Positions 24,680-33,348 are shown, numbered from the stretch's first letter. The stretch: DNA of 64,000 nucleotides from Actinophytocola sp035995025 (GCA_035995025.1 DASYKY010000043.1:26386-90385); one strand, 5' to 3'. The notes: generated by a model not told the origin, from the letters alone. Numbers and translations: made by a program.

Positions 24680-25636
24680 TCAGCCGCGGAAGACGGAGTC
24701 CCGGGCCGACACCATGCGGTTGAGGTTCGACTGGATGGTCGCCCGGACCTGGTCGGCGATCTCGAGCACCAGGGTGTGGTCCTGGTCGGTGTCCGGGGCC
24801 GCGAGGTCCGTGCGGATGGGCGTGCCGAAGTCGATGGTCCACTTGGTGGGCAAGGGAATCGCGCCGAGAGGGCCGAGCAGCGGGAACAGCGGCGTGACCG
24901 GGAAGTACGGCAGGCCGAGCAGCCGGGCCAGCGGCTGGATGTCCGCGATCTTCGGGTGGATCTCCTCCGCACCGACGATGGAGCACGGGATGATCGGCAC
25001 CCCCGCCCGCAGCGCCGTGGTCACAAAGCCGCCGCGGCCGAAGCGCTGCAGGCGGTACCGCTCGCGGAACGGCTTGCCGATGCCCTTGAAGCCCTCCGGC
25101 CACACCCCGACGACCTCGCCCGCCCGCAGCAGCCGCTGCGCGTCCGCCGAGCAGGCGAGCGTCGTGCCGGTCTTGCGGGCCAGGCTGCCCAGCACGGGGA
25201 TCTGGAACACCAGGTCGGCGCCCAGCATCCGCAGGTGCCGGCGCTCCGGGTGGTTGTCGTGCACGGCGACGGCCGTCATCAGGGCGTCCCACGGCAACGT
25301 GCCCGAGTGGTTGGCCACCACCAGCGCGCCCGTGCCGGCCGGCAGCGAGCCGGTCACCGTCACGCGGAACCACTTCTCGTAGACCGCGCGCAGCGGCGGC
25401 AGCAGCACGTCGGTCAGCTCCGGGTCGAAACCGAAGTCGTCGACCGGGTACTCGCCGGCCAGGCGGTTGCGCAGGAACCGGGCCGCGCCGGACAGGAATC
25501 CCTGCGGCGGAACGGGTTTCGGGCGCAGCTCGGTCACCGGCGCGGGTGGCCCGGTGACGGTCGACGGACGGACGTGCACCTTCCCGTCGAACGTACGTCG
25601 GCGGAGCGGGATCACCTCGGCGGTCTGGCCGGTCAC
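24680..25636 (-). CDS. Phospholipid/glycerol acyltransferase (PlsC-like)
   Basis: 318 residues. Acyltransferase motifs: ALVVANHSGTLPWDALM (His and Asp separated by six residues rather than four, as in the mycobacterial Rv0502 group), VGVWPEGFKGIGK, and PIIPCSIVGAEEIHP. It likely acylates a glycerolipid or glycolipid at the inner membrane face. The N-terminal 75 residues are poorly structured. GTG 25636 overlaps the stop of the GalE-like gene by four bases, so the two are coupled, as galE2-Rv0502 are in M. tuberculosis. Confidence 0.88.
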   Translation of the reverse strand: MTGQTAEVIPLRRRTFDGKVHVRPSTVTGPPAPVTELRPKPVPPQGFLSGAARFLRNRLAGEYPVDDFGFDPELTDVLLPPLRAVYEKWFRVTVTGSLPAGTGALVVANHSGTLPWDALMTAVAVHDNHPERRHLRMLGADLVFQIPVLGSLARKTGTTLACSADAQRLLRAGEVVGVWPEGFKGIGKPFRERYRLQRFGRGGFVTTALRAGVPIIPCSIVGAEEIHPKIADIQPLARLLGLPYFPVTPLFPLLGPLGAIPLPTKWTIDFGTPIRTDLAAPDTDQDHTLVLEIADQVRATIQSNLNRMVSARDSVFRG

Positions 25637-26586
25637 CTGGTCGCCTCTTCCTGTCTGGGCGCGATCCGTACGTAGTCGTCGAAGGCGTCGGCCGTGGACC
25701 ACCTCGGGGTCAGGCCGAACGTGGTCTTCAGCCGGGTCGTGTCCATCACCCGGCCGTAGTTCAGGAGCCGGGCGAGGTCCGGCGAGAAGTGCACCGGCGC
25801 GGCGCCGCGGACCAGCCGCGTGGCGGCCGGGATCGCCGCGCGCGGCATCGGCAGCGGCATCCGCCCGGCCCGCCGGACCGCCTGGGACAGCAGGATCACG
25901 CCGTCCCCGCCGACGTTGAACACGCCCGGCAGGTCCCGCCGCGTGGCCCGCTCCAGGACGTCCAGCGCGTCCTGCGGGTGCAGCAGCTGCACCCGCGCGT
26001 CGAAGCCCAGCACGGTCGGCACCACGGGCAGCCGGAAGTACCGGGCGAGCGCGGTGTCCACGCCAGGCCCGATCAGCTCGGCCAGCCGCACGATCGTCGC
26101 CGTGACGTCCGGGCGGCGGCGCGCGAAGCCGCGAACGTACGCCTCGATCTCGGCGGGCTCGCGGTCCCGGCCGCTCGCGACCGGGTCCTGCTCGGTGAAC
26201 ACCGCGGGCGCGGTGGCGCTGGCGCCGTACACCTCGGCGGTCGACTTGACCACGAGCTTGCGCACCCGCGTGGACCGCTGGCACGCGGCCAGCAGCTGCA
26301 TGGTGCCGATGACGTTGCGTTCCTTGATCGCGGAACGCAGCGGGCCGGTACTCGCCCGCGGCGCGGCGTGCACGACGGTGTCGACCCGCGCGCTGTCGAT
26401 CACCTTGGCGATACGCGGGTCACGGATGTCCAGGGACACGTGCTCGACCCGCGAGGACGTCCCCGCGGGCGGCCGGGTGTCCACCCCGAGTACCCGCTCG
26501 ATGTCGGGATCGGCCGCGAGCCGGTCGGCCAGCGAGCCACCGAGCTGGTCGGCGACTCCGGTCACCAGGACGACATTGGGCGCCAT
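25633..26586 (-). CDS. NAD-dependent epimerase/dehydratase family protein (GalE2-like)
   Basis: 317 residues of the extended SDR fold. The N-terminal nucleotide site is atypical: VLVTGVADQLGGSLADRLA instead of TGXXGXXG. VDTRPPAG gives the acidic residue after strand 2, and VVKSTAEVYGASA resembles the serine segment. The catalytic YXXXK is not evident: the expected region reads IEAYVRGFARRR. It may be a non-catalytic or altered enzyme. ATG 26586 has CGGAGT just upstream. It is coupled to the acyltransferase gene and follows bS22 and an HTH gene, the same order as in mycobacteria (Rv0500A, Rv0500B, galE2, Rv0502). Confidence 0.82.
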   Translation of the reverse strand: MAPNVVLVTGVADQLGGSLADRLAADPDIERVLGVDTRPPAGTSSRVEHVSLDIRDPRIAKVIDSARVDTVVHAAPRASTGPLRSAIKERNVIGTMQLLAACQRSTRVRKLVVKSTAEVYGASATAPAVFTEQDPVASGRDREPAEIEAYVRGFARRRPDVTATIVRLAELIGPGVDTALARYFRLPVVPTVLGFDARVQLLHPQDALDVLERATRRDLPGVFNVGGDGVILLSQAVRRAGRMPLPMPRAAIPAATRLVRGAAPVHFSPDLARLLNYGRVMDTTRLKTTFGLTPRWSTADAFDDYVRIAPRQEEATR

Positions 26587-26721
26587 ACGACTCCGATGAA
26601 TCGATCACTTGTGTGGAGGACGGTCCGGCTATCACGGTGGCGAACCACCGGCGACTGTACAGCCAGATTGTGATCGATCTGTCGATGGCAACCTGTAATT
26701 AACGCAGGTCACACGCTTACA

Positions 26722-26755
26722 TCGCGGATGTTCACTCGATCGGAGGCATCCGCGA
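26722..26755 (-). terminator. Hairpin downstream of the bS22 gene
   Basis: Inverted repeat TCGCGGATG / CATCCGCGA (9-bp perfect arms, 16-base loop) 15 bases after the bS22 stop on the minus strand. There is no T-tract, so it may act as a rho-type or processing hairpin. The remaining bases to the galE2-like start (26587-26721) hold an AT-richer stretch with GATCGATC and probably that gene's promoter; no gene was seen. Confidence 0.45.
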
Positions 26756-26770
26756 CGAAGGCGTGCGGCG

Positions 26771-26872
26771 TTACTTCTTCAGCTTGCGACGCTGGACACG
26801 CGTCTTGCGGAGCAGCTTGCGGTGCTTCTTCTTCGACATGCGCTTGCGGCGCTTCTTGATGACCGAGCCCAT
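26771..26872 (-). CDS. Small ribosomal protein bS22 (AURKAIP1/COX24 domain)
   Basis: A 33-residue, very basic protein: MGSVIKKRRKRMSKKKHRK, then LLRKTRVQRRKLKK. This is nearly the same as the mycobacterial 30S protein bS22 (Rv0500B), found at the subunit interface in cryo-EM structures. AAGGGA lies a few bases before the ATG. It is too short for most gene callers. Conserved place between an HTH gene and galE2 supports it strongly. Confidence 0.95.
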   Translation of the reverse strand: MGSVIKKRRKRMSKKKHRKLLRKTRVQRRKLKK

Positions 26873-27050
26873 GTGGGTCCCTTGCTGTAGTCGGTGGTCG
26901 ATCTTGCCTGGGCGGCTACGACCACTCGACCGTCAGGTCACGGACGTACTCGAAACAACCAGGCACAACGAGCGTCCAGGTTACCCGGCCGCCGGTGACG
27001 CCCGGCCACCGGCTCCGGCCTGCGGAAACCGTGGGCACTACCCGGCCGGG

Positions 27051-27269
27051 CTAGCCGGCGTCGAAGTACGCGCTGCGCAGGTAGTCGTCGACCGCCTTCT
27101 CCGGTACCCGGAAGGACTTCCCGACTCTTACCGCGGGCAGCTCTCCGTTGTGCACCAGCCGGTACACCGTCATCTTGGACACCCGCATCACCGTGGCCAC
27201 TTCGGCGACGGTCAGGAACCGCACCTCTTGTAGGCCCGGATGCTCCGGTTCGTTCTTGTTCGCCGGCAT
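27051..27269 (-). CDS. Small excisionase/MerR-type helix-turn-helix protein
   Basis: 72 residues from ATG 27269 (AAGGA about ten bases upstream); the frame continues to GTG 27341 and would add 24 residues without a better ribosome site. One domain: FLTVAEVATVMRVSKMTVYR followed by LVHNGELPAVRVGKSFRVPE, the winged HTH of excisionase-like DNA-binding proteins. The final YLRSAYFDAG is also conserved in Rv0500A of mycobacteria. No phage genes are nearby, so it is a housekeeping regulator rather than an excisionase. Targets are unknown. The 178-base gap to bS22 holds only GC-rich short hairpins. Confidence 0.88.
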   Translation of the reverse strand: MPANKNEPEHPGLQEVRFLTVAEVATVMRVSKMTVYRLVHNGELPAVRVGKSFRVPEKAVDDYLRSAYFDAG

Positions 27270-27412
27270 GCTCACCGAGTCCTTCGACACGCGTCGCGCC
27301 GTCGGCTTCCCCACCGACGGATTCGACACGCACGTGCTCACATGAGAGTAGCGGGACTGGTGTGACTGATGCGACGTCGTGGACGAAATTTTCGACGAAC
27401 GGTCACGATCGG

Positions 27413-28240
27413 TCAGTTCTCGTCATGGGCGCGGCCGAGCTCCTCCGACCGGTCCCGGGCGGCCTCGATCGCGGCCAGCAGCGCGGCGCGCACGCCGTGC
27501 TTCTCCAGCTCGCGGATGGCCATGATCGTCGTGCCCGCCGGCGAGGTGACGGCCTCGCGCAGGATCACGGGGTGCTCGCCGGTGCGGGCGAGCATGGTGG
27601 CCGCGCCGACCGCGGACTGGATGATCAGCTTCTCAGACACCGCGCGCGGCAGCCCCAGCAGGATGCCCGCGTCGATCATCGCCTCGACGAGGAAGAAGAA
27701 GTACGCGGGTCCGGAGCCGGACAGCGCGGTGACCGCGTCCTGCTGCGACTCGGGCACCCGCACGACCATGCCGACGGTGGACAGCAGCTGCTCGACGACG
27801 GTCAGGTGCTCGCCGGTGGCGTGGCGGCCGGGCGAGATGGCGCTCATCGCCTCGCCGACGATCATCGGCGTGTTCGGCATGACACGCACGACCGGCACGC
27901 CCGCGGGCAGCCGCCGCTCGTACAGCGAGGTCGGCAGCCCCGCGCACAGCGACACGACGAGCGTGCGCTCGCTCACGGCCGGCGCCAGCTCGTCGAGCAG
28001 CGGCTCGATGTCCTGCGGCTTGACCGCGACGACCAGCACCCCCGCCTCCTTGGCGGCGGTCGCCACGTCCACCCCGCGGACGCCGTAGCGGGTGGTCAGC
28101 TCGGCGGCCCGCTCCGGGTGGCGCTCGGTGAACATCAGCTCGTCGACCCGCCGTCCCCCGGACAGCAGCCCGGAAAGCAGCGCCTCGCCGATCTTGCCGG
28201 CGCCCAGCACCGCGATGGCAGGCATCTGCGCTTCACTCAT
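27413..28240 (-). CDS. proC: Pyrroline-5-carboxylate reductase
   Basis: 275 residues; last step of proline synthesis. Rossmann start IAVLGAGKIGEALLSGLL, VVAVKPQDIEPLLDEL, VRVMPNTPMIVGEAMSAI, and the signature ALSGSGPAYFFFLVEAM then REAVTSPAGTTIMAI are all present. Length and order fit. It lies upstream of the HTH-bS22-galE2 set on the same strand and diverges from the L7/L12-like gene, whose start is 40 bases away. Confidence 0.96.
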   Translation of the reverse strand: MSEAQMPAIAVLGAGKIGEALLSGLLSGGRRVDELMFTERHPERAAELTTRYGVRGVDVATAAKEAGVLVVAVKPQDIEPLLDELAPAVSERTLVVSLCAGLPTSLYERRLPAGVPVVRVMPNTPMIVGEAMSAISPGRHATGEHLTVVEQLLSTVGMVVRVPESQQDAVTALSGSGPAYFFFLVEAMIDAGILLGLPRAVSEKLIIQSAVGAATMLARTGEHPVILREAVTSPAGTTIMAIRELEKHGVRAALLAAIEAARDRSEELGRAHDEN

Positions 28241-28279
28241 GTCCCGTAGCCTCCCACGACCCCGCTACCGTTCTCGGCC

Positions 28280-28516
28280 ATGCCCGTCGCGCTGCAGGTC
28301 GTCTTCGGTGTCGCGATCGCCCTGATGATCGCGCTGCTGCTCTTCCGCCGCCCCGGCCCGCACCCCGTGCGGCCGCCGTCCGCCGACCTCGTCGAACGGC
28401 TGCGCGCGCTCGTGGCCGAGGGCCGGCGGATCCAGGCGATCAAGGAGCTGCGCGAGCAGACGCGCATGAGCCTCCTGGACGCGAAGAACTATGTCGACCG
28501 CCTCGGCGACGGATGA
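28280..28516 (+). CDS. Membrane-anchored protein with a ribosomal L7/L12 C-terminal-like domain
   Basis: 78 residues: one N-terminal membrane helix (LQVVFGVAIALMIALLLFRR) and a C-terminal piece, AIKELREQTRMSLLDAKNYV, which resembles the L7/L12 C-terminal helix region. Small proteins of this layout occur in many actinobacteria and function is not known. The ATG has no ribosome site; a TACCGT -10-like hexamer at 28266-28271 would start transcription at or next to the ATG, so a leaderless mRNA is likely. Confidence 0.75.
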   Translation: MPVALQVVFGVAIALMIALLLFRRPGPHPVRPPSADLVERLRALVAEGRRIQAIKELREQTRMSLLDAKNYVDRLGDG

Positions 28517-28571
28517 TCCCACCGGTTTCGGGCGATGCCACCGCCCCAGCCGGCTGCCTAGCGTCCCCCGG

Positions 28572-28730
28572 ATGGGAATCGTGTTGATCTGGGCGATCGG
28601 GATCGTGCTCGTGATGGCCGTGGCGGCAACCGCCTACCGCTCCCACCGCAAGTCCCGCGTGCCCCCACCGCACCCGCAGCATCCACCACGGCGCAAGCGA
28701 CCGAAGCGGCCGAAGCGGCACAAACGCTAG
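28572..28730 (+). CDS. Possible tiny membrane protein with a basic tail
   Basis: 52 residues: GIVLIWAIGIVLVMAVAATA is a clear membrane helix, followed by a proline and lysine/arginine tail ending in KRPKRPKRHKR. The layout is coherent, but no ribosome site is seen before the ATG and no family is recognised. It follows the L7/L12-like gene by 55 bases in the same direction. Confidence 0.4.
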   Translation: MGIVLIWAIGIVLVMAVAATAYRSHRKSRVPPPHPQHPPRRKRPKRPKRHKR

Positions 28731-28770
28731 GCCGTCACCGCCAAGAACCGAGCGCGGCTCACACCCGCAC

Positions 28771-28866
28771 CCAAGGGGAACGGGACGCAACCCAGCCACA
28801 AGTACGTGCCAAGACCGCACCCAACGAACCCAACGCGACCCCAACGCAAAGTTCCGGAGAGGCGGA
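28771..28866 (-). repeat. Family B element, copy B3 (diverged)
   Basis: Read on the minus strand from the base after the thioesterase stop, the element begins TCCGCCTCTCCGGAA and ends with CTTGTGGCTGGGTTGCG... to 28771. About 25 of 32 bases in its distal block and 14 of the first 16 agree with copies B1 (39266-39365) and B2 (62056-62154); the middle differs. The length (96 bases) is close to the others. No open frame with coding character spans it. Confidence 0.6.
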
Positions 28867-29718
28867 TCAAGCCTTCGCGGACAGCGCGAGCTGGCGGGTC
28901 TGGCAGACGAGCCGGCCGGTGGCGTCGACGACCGTCGCGTCGGCGTCGAACCACGGGCCGTGCACCGCCTTGCAGTCCACCTGCACCCGCAGCCAGCCCG
29001 GCGCCGGGCGCGAGCGCAACAGCGCCGTCAGCTGGACCGTGGGGCTCCAGCCGAAGCGGCCGAGGTTGAACGTCACCGGCATCGAGATGTCGCCCGCGAC
29101 CAGCGCGAACATCGGGTCGACCTGCTCGCCGCGCGGGCGCACCCACAGGCGCAGCCGCGGCGGGTCACCGGTGTGGCCGTGCAGGAAGCCCGCGCCGTTC
29201 GGATCGATGCGCACGTCGCAGGTGGAGGTCAGCCGGAACACCGACGCCATCGGCAGCGACGCCAGGTCGACGGCGTTGCCCGGCGGCTCCGCCGGCTGGT
29301 TGGGCAGGTCCGACCAGACCGCCCGCTCGCGCGGCAGCCTGCCGGTCGTGACCACCCCCTCCACGCACGACTGCCCCCTCTGTTCCAAGTGGACAGAGAC
29401 GACCGTGGCCTGCCGGCCGGACTTGCGCACGTCGGTGCGCAGCAGCACCGGGCCCACCTCCGGCGGGCGGAGGAACTGCGCGCTCACCGCGAGCGGGTCG
29501 GCCATCGGCGACGACGAGCCCGCCGCCGCGACCGCGGCTCTGGCGAGCAGTGCGAGCAGGAACCCACCGTGCGGCTTGCCGCCCACGGTCCACGTGTTGC
29601 CGAGCTCGGCGGTGAAGGTGCCGTCTCCGAGCGAGCGGACCCTCGATCCCGAGGCGAACGGGCCGACGGCTGAACCGGGACCTCCCCGGGCATCGGCCTG
29701 CCCCGCAAAACTGCTCAT
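28867..29718 (-). CDS. Acyl-CoA thioesterase-like double-hotdog protein
   Basis: 283 residues in two hotdog halves. The first half has the helix after WTVGGKPHGGFLLALLARAA, as in TesB/4HBT thioesterases, then PLAVSAQFLRPPEVGPVLL. The second half carries MPVTFNLGRFGWSPTVQLTA and WLRVQVDCKAVHG. It probably cleaves an acyl-CoA thioester; substrate unknown. The syntenic M. tuberculosis gene would be Rv0499. It lies 58 bases downstream of the proline dehydrogenase gene. Its stop codon is followed at once by a family B element. Confidence 0.82.
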   Translation of the reverse strand: MSSFAGQADARGGPGSAVGPFASGSRVRSLGDGTFTAELGNTWTVGGKPHGGFLLALLARAAVAAAGSSSPMADPLAVSAQFLRPPEVGPVLLRTDVRKSGRQATVVSVHLEQRGQSCVEGVVTTGRLPRERAVWSDLPNQPAEPPGNAVDLASLPMASVFRLTSTCDVRIDPNGAGFLHGHTGDPPRLRLWVRPRGEQVDPMFALVAGDISMPVTFNLGRFGWSPTVQLTALLRSRPAPGWLRVQVDCKAVHGPWFDADATVVDATGRLVCQTRQLALSAKA

Positions 29719-29776
29719 GTTCCTTACCCTGCCACGTCGGGTGGAGCTTGATCGGACCGCGTCGGACGAGCCGCGT

Positions 29777-30703
29777 TCACTTGCGCGACGTCAGCGCACG
29801 CAGGAAGAACGCGGTGTTCGCGGGTCGCTCGGCGAGCCGCCGCATGAGGTAGCCGTACCACTGCACGCCGTAGGGCACGTACACCCGGACGGTGTGCCCG
29901 AGCGCCGCGAGCCGGCGCTGCTCCTCCGGCCGGATCCCGTACAGCATCTGGTACTCGAAGCTGCCGGGCTTTCGGCCGTGGAAGTCCGCTCTGGCGTCGA
30001 CGATCGGCACCAGGCGGGGGTCGTGGGTGGCGAACATGGGGTAGCCGTCGCCGGCCAGCAGCGCGTTGACGCACCGCACGTAGCTGCGATCGACGTCCAG
30101 CGCGCCGGTGAACGCGACCTCCGCGGGCTCGGCGTAGGCCCCCTTGCACAGCCGCACCCGCGACTCCGCGCCGGCGAGCCGCGCGCAGTCCGCCTCCGTG
30201 CGGCGCAGGTAGGACTGCAGCACCGCGCCCACCCACGGCCAGGTGCGGCGCAGCTCCGCCAGCACCCGCAGCGTGGAGTCGGTCGTGGTGTGGTCCTCCA
30301 TGTCGAGGGTCACCGTCGTGCCGCTCCGCTGCGCCGCCACGGCGATCCGCCCCGCGTTGTCGAGCGCGAGGTCCTCGTCGAGGAGCTGTCCGACGGCGGA
30401 CAGCTTGACGCTGACCTCCGCGCGGGCGGCGAGGCCCGCCTCGGACAGCGCGGCGAGCAGCTCCTCGTAGGCGCGCACCGTCTGTTCGGCCAGCGCCGCG
30501 TCGGTGGTGTCCTCACCGAGATAGTCGAGCGTCACCGTGAGTCCGGCGGCCACGAGCTCGCGTGTCACGCCGATCGCGTCGGCCGTGGTCTCGCCCGCCA
30601 CGAAGCGGCGCACCACGTCCCGGCTCACCGGTGCGGTCGCGACGGCACGACGGATCACCTCGTTGCCGGCCGCGGCCAGGATCAAGCTACGTAGCGGGTT
30701 CAC
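29777..30703 (-). CDS. Proline dehydrogenase
   Basis: 308 residues, the short monofunctional FAD enzyme that oxidises proline to pyrroline-5-carboxylate. TIM-barrel motifs: AEVSVKLSAVGQLLDED, VTLDMEDHTTTDSTLRVL, VRLCKGAYAEPAEVAF, and FEYQMLYGIRPEEQRRLA followed by VRVYVPYGVQWYGYLMRRLA. GTG 30703 is used because GGGAG lies five bases upstream; ATG 30715 is possible. No P5C dehydrogenase gene is next to it. proC, the opposite reaction, is 1.5 kb away on the same strand. Confidence 0.93.
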   Translation of the reverse strand: MNPLRSLILAAAGNEVIRRAVATAPVSRDVVRRFVAGETTADAIGVTRELVAAGLTVTLDYLGEDTTDAALAEQTVRAYEELLAALSEAGLAARAEVSVKLSAVGQLLDEDLALDNAGRIAVAAQRSGTTVTLDMEDHTTTDSTLRVLAELRRTWPWVGAVLQSYLRRTEADCARLAGAESRVRLCKGAYAEPAEVAFTGALDVDRSYVRCVNALLAGDGYPMFATHDPRLVPIVDARADFHGRKPGSFEYQMLYGIRPEEQRRLAALGHTVRVYVPYGVQWYGYLMRRLAERPANTAFFLRALTSRK

Positions 30704-30807
30704 GAACGCTCCCATTCCACGCAAAGCTGGCGGCCCGCCCCATCCGACGGGTGCCTCGCAGCGAGACTCTACGGTGCGCCGTGTGCGGCCGTCTGCCGCC
30801 GCCAGGC

Positions 30808-31584
30808 CTATTGCCCGAGATGCAGCTTCGCGAACAGGAGCGCCTCCGCGAGGTCCTTCGCCCGCTCCACCTGTCCGCGAGCCCGCCTCGTGTTGATCTC
30901 GACCACGACCTGACCGGTGAAGGCGCTCGTCGCGAGCCATTCGCACACCTCCGCGCACGGCTCCGCGCCGCGGCCGGGCACCAGGTGCTCGTCGCGCGGC
31001 AGGCCCGTGCCGTCGGCCAGATGGAGGTGCCGCAGGTTGGCGCCCATGCGCTTGGCGAGGGCCAGCGCGTCCACGCCCGCGGCCGCGGTGTGCGACAGGT
31101 CGAGCGTGTAGGCGTCGTGGCCGACGTCGGTCGGGTCGATGGTCGGGTAGAACGCGGACACCGCGCGGCCGAGGCGGCGCACGGGGAACATGTTCTCCAC
31201 CGCGATCGCCACCCCGCTGCCCTCGCTGAGCGAGGCGACGAGGTCGGCGAAGCCCTCGGCGTAGCGGCGCTGCCAGCGAAACGGCGGGTGGATCACGACG
31301 GTCGGCGCGTCCAGCTCCTGCGCGGCCGCGACCGCCCGGCGCAGCCGCTCCTCCGGCAGCGGCGACCAGATCCGCTGGGTGATCAGCAGGCAGGGCGCGT
31401 GCACGGCGAGCACCGGGATCCCGGTCTGCCGCGAGCGCCTGCGCAGTGCCGCCGGGTCCTGGCTGAGCGGGTCGGCCCAGACCATCACCTCGACGCCGTC
31501 GTAGCCGAGCTCTGCGGCCAGCTCGAACGCGGTCGTGGCGGTCTGCGGCCACACCGAGGCCGTCGACGCCCCGATCTTGATCAC
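30808..31584 (-). CDS. Sugar phosphate isomerase/epimerase-like TIM-barrel protein
   Basis: 258 residues of the xylose-isomerase-like AP2EC fold: IGASTASVWPQTATTAFELA, LGYDGVEVMVWADP, VLAVHAPCLLITQ, IAVENMFPVR, HAYTLDLSHTAAAGVDAL-like DAYTLDLSHTAAAGVD, and LRHLHLADGTG. Metal-binding Glu, Asp and His are in their expected strands. The substrate is not known. GTG 31584 lies five bases after the stop of the proline-rich membrane gene; the syntenic gene is Rv0498. Confidence 0.87.
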   Translation of the reverse strand: MIKIGASTASVWPQTATTAFELAAELGYDGVEVMVWADPLSQDPAALRRRSRQTGIPVLAVHAPCLLITQRIWSPLPEERLRRAVAAAQELDAPTVVIHPPFRWQRRYAEGFADLVASLSEGSGVAIAVENMFPVRRLGRAVSAFYPTIDPTDVGHDAYTLDLSHTAAAGVDALALAKRMGANLRHLHLADGTGLPRDEHLVPGRGAEPCAEVCEWLATSAFTGQVVVEINTRRARGQVERAKDLAEALLFAKLHLGQ

Positions 31585-31589
31585 GGCGC

Positions 31590-33218
31590 CTACTTGTTCA
31601 CCAGCAGCAGCACGACCGGCGACACCGTCGCCAGCAGGCCGACGAGCACGGCGAACACGGTCGTCTGCAGGTCCTCCGCGCGGCGGATCTTCCGCACGAT
31701 CAGCACCAGCCCGGCGATCACCAGCAGCGCGAGCACGAGCGCCGCCTGCGGCAGCGCGCCCCACAGCCAGTTGAACCCGAGCCACACCGCGCCGCCCGCG
31801 ACCACGCCGACCGCGAGCTGGCCGACCATCACCAGCCACTCGCGCACCGGCGACGCGTCGCGCAGCTCGTCGTCATCGTCGAGGTCGTCGTCGCGGTCGA
31901 GGCGGTCCAGGTCGTCGAAGTCGACGTCGTCGTCCATCGCCTCCGGGCGGTCGAACGGGTCGTCCTGGTCGAAGCCGCGGTCCGGGTAGCGGCCGCGGCG
32001 GAGGTCGTCCTCCGGCTCCGCGGGCGGGCGCCCCGGGCGCTTCACCGGCTGCATCCGGGTGCGGCTGTCCGGCCCGACCGGGCCGCCGGGTCCACCCGGC
32101 CCACCGGGTCCGCCCGGCCCGCCGGGTCCGCCGGACTGCCGGTCCGGGCCGGGCCGGCGCGGGTCGGCGACCGGCTCCATCGACGGGTACGAGGGATACC
32201 GCGGCATCTCCTCGGTCATCGGCTCGCGCGGCGGTCCCGGGGGCGCGCCGGGCGGCGCGTCCACGCCGTCGAGGCGCGAGCCGAGCGACGGCTGCACGCC
32301 GCTGCGCTGGCCGGGCATGCCGTTGGGCGGCGGCACCCGCGGCGGCACCGGCAGCTGCTGGGACGGCTGCGGCTTGACCAGCGACTGCGAGGGGTGCGGC
32401 AGCTGCTGGGACGGCTGCTGACGCGGCGGCGGACCCTGCCGGTCGCCACCCCGGTCGCCACCCCGATCGCCACGGACCGGGCGGTTCGCCGGCGGCGGCT
32501 GGCCGACCGCGGGCATCCGCGGCATGGACGGCGGGCCGACCGGTGGCGGCATCGACTGCGTGGGCGGGCCGGCGGGCAGCTGCTGGGGACCGGACGGCGG
32601 ACCGGTGTGCGGCAGCTTCTGGGGACCGGACGGCGGTCCCGACGGCGGCAGCTGCTGCGGCCCCGACGGCGGGCCGGTGTGCGGCAGCTGCTGCGGGCCG
32701 GACGGCGGACCGGTGGTCGGCGGGATGGCCTGGGTGGGCGGGCCGCCGCCCCGGCCGGACTGCGGACCGCCCGGCCGCGGGTACTGGCCGGACCGGTTGC
32801 CCGGCGGAATCTGCTGCGGGCCCGGCGGCGGGACGGGCTGGCGCCCGCCGGGGCGGGGCATCTGCTGGGAGTTCTGCGGCGGCTGGGGCGGCTGCTGGGA
32901 GTTCTGCCCCGGCGGCGGCTGCTGGCGCGGCGGCGGCTGGCGGCGCCGCGGCGGCGGCTCGACGGGCCGGTGGTAGCCGGATTCCGAGCGGTGCCGGTGC
33001 GAGGTGCGGGACGGCGGCGGGGTGTCGTCGCGGATCACCGGCATCTCGCCGCTCTCCGCGTTGACCCGGTCGATGATCGCCTGCGCGCCGGTGTCCTCCA
33101 TGTCGTCGGGGCGACGCCTACGACGGCGCGGTGCCCGGTCTCCGGATTCCGCGCCGTACTTGGCGAGCAACTCAGCGACCGTGCGCTGAGTCGGCTCTGG
33201 TCCGCCTTCGTGACTCAT
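31590..33218 (-). CDS. Large proline-rich membrane protein (Rv0497-like)
   Basis: 542 residues. The conserved head reads TVAELLAKYGAESG. The middle (about residues 60-430) is disordered and rich in P, Q and G, with four near-perfect TGPPSGPQQLP-type repeats (32590-32720) and a GGP run of six units (about 32075-32135). An acidic DD/E-rich stretch follows, then two or three C-terminal helices (LVMVGQLAVGVVAGGAVWLG, AALVLALLVIAGLVLIV, VFAVLVGLLATVSPVVLLLV). ATG 33218 has GGTGGAG just upstream. Rv0497 has the same head and helices with a much shorter middle. Likely a cell-envelope or division-linked scaffold; not tested. Confidence 0.8.
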   Translation of the reverse strand: MSHEGGPEPTQRTVAELLAKYGAESGDRAPRRRRRRPDDMEDTGAQAIIDRVNAESGEMPVIRDDTPPPSRTSHRHRSESGYHRPVEPPPRRRQPPPRQQPPPGQNSQQPPQPPQNSQQMPRPGGRQPVPPPGPQQIPPGNRSGQYPRPGGPQSGRGGGPPTQAIPPTTGPPSGPQQLPHTGPPSGPQQLPPSGPPSGPQKLPHTGPPSGPQQLPAGPPTQSMPPPVGPPSMPRMPAVGQPPPANRPVRGDRGGDRGGDRQGPPPRQQPSQQLPHPSQSLVKPQPSQQLPVPPRVPPPNGMPGQRSGVQPSLGSRLDGVDAPPGAPPGPPREPMTEEMPRYPSYPSMEPVADPRRPGPDRQSGGPGGPGGPGGPGGPGGPVGPDSRTRMQPVKRPGRPPAEPEDDLRRGRYPDRGFDQDDPFDRPEAMDDDVDFDDLDRLDRDDDLDDDDELRDASPVREWLVMVGQLAVGVVAGGAVWLGFNWLWGALPQAALVLALLVIAGLVLIVRKIRRAEDLQTTVFAVLVGLLATVSPVVLLLVNK

Positions 33219-33348
33219 TGACTCCACCGTGCCCGGCATCGGCCGAATCGTCCAGCGCCGGGGCTCTCCTTGAGCGGCCCGCGGGTGCGGGCCACCGAGT
33301 TGACAACCAACATTATGGATGCTCCCCCGGTGCGGCATTCGCCAAGCA

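Noticed and set aside
27051..27269. Prophage excisionase
   Set aside because: The HTH is excisionase-like, but no integrase, att site or phage gene is near, and gene order is the conserved mycobacterial one.
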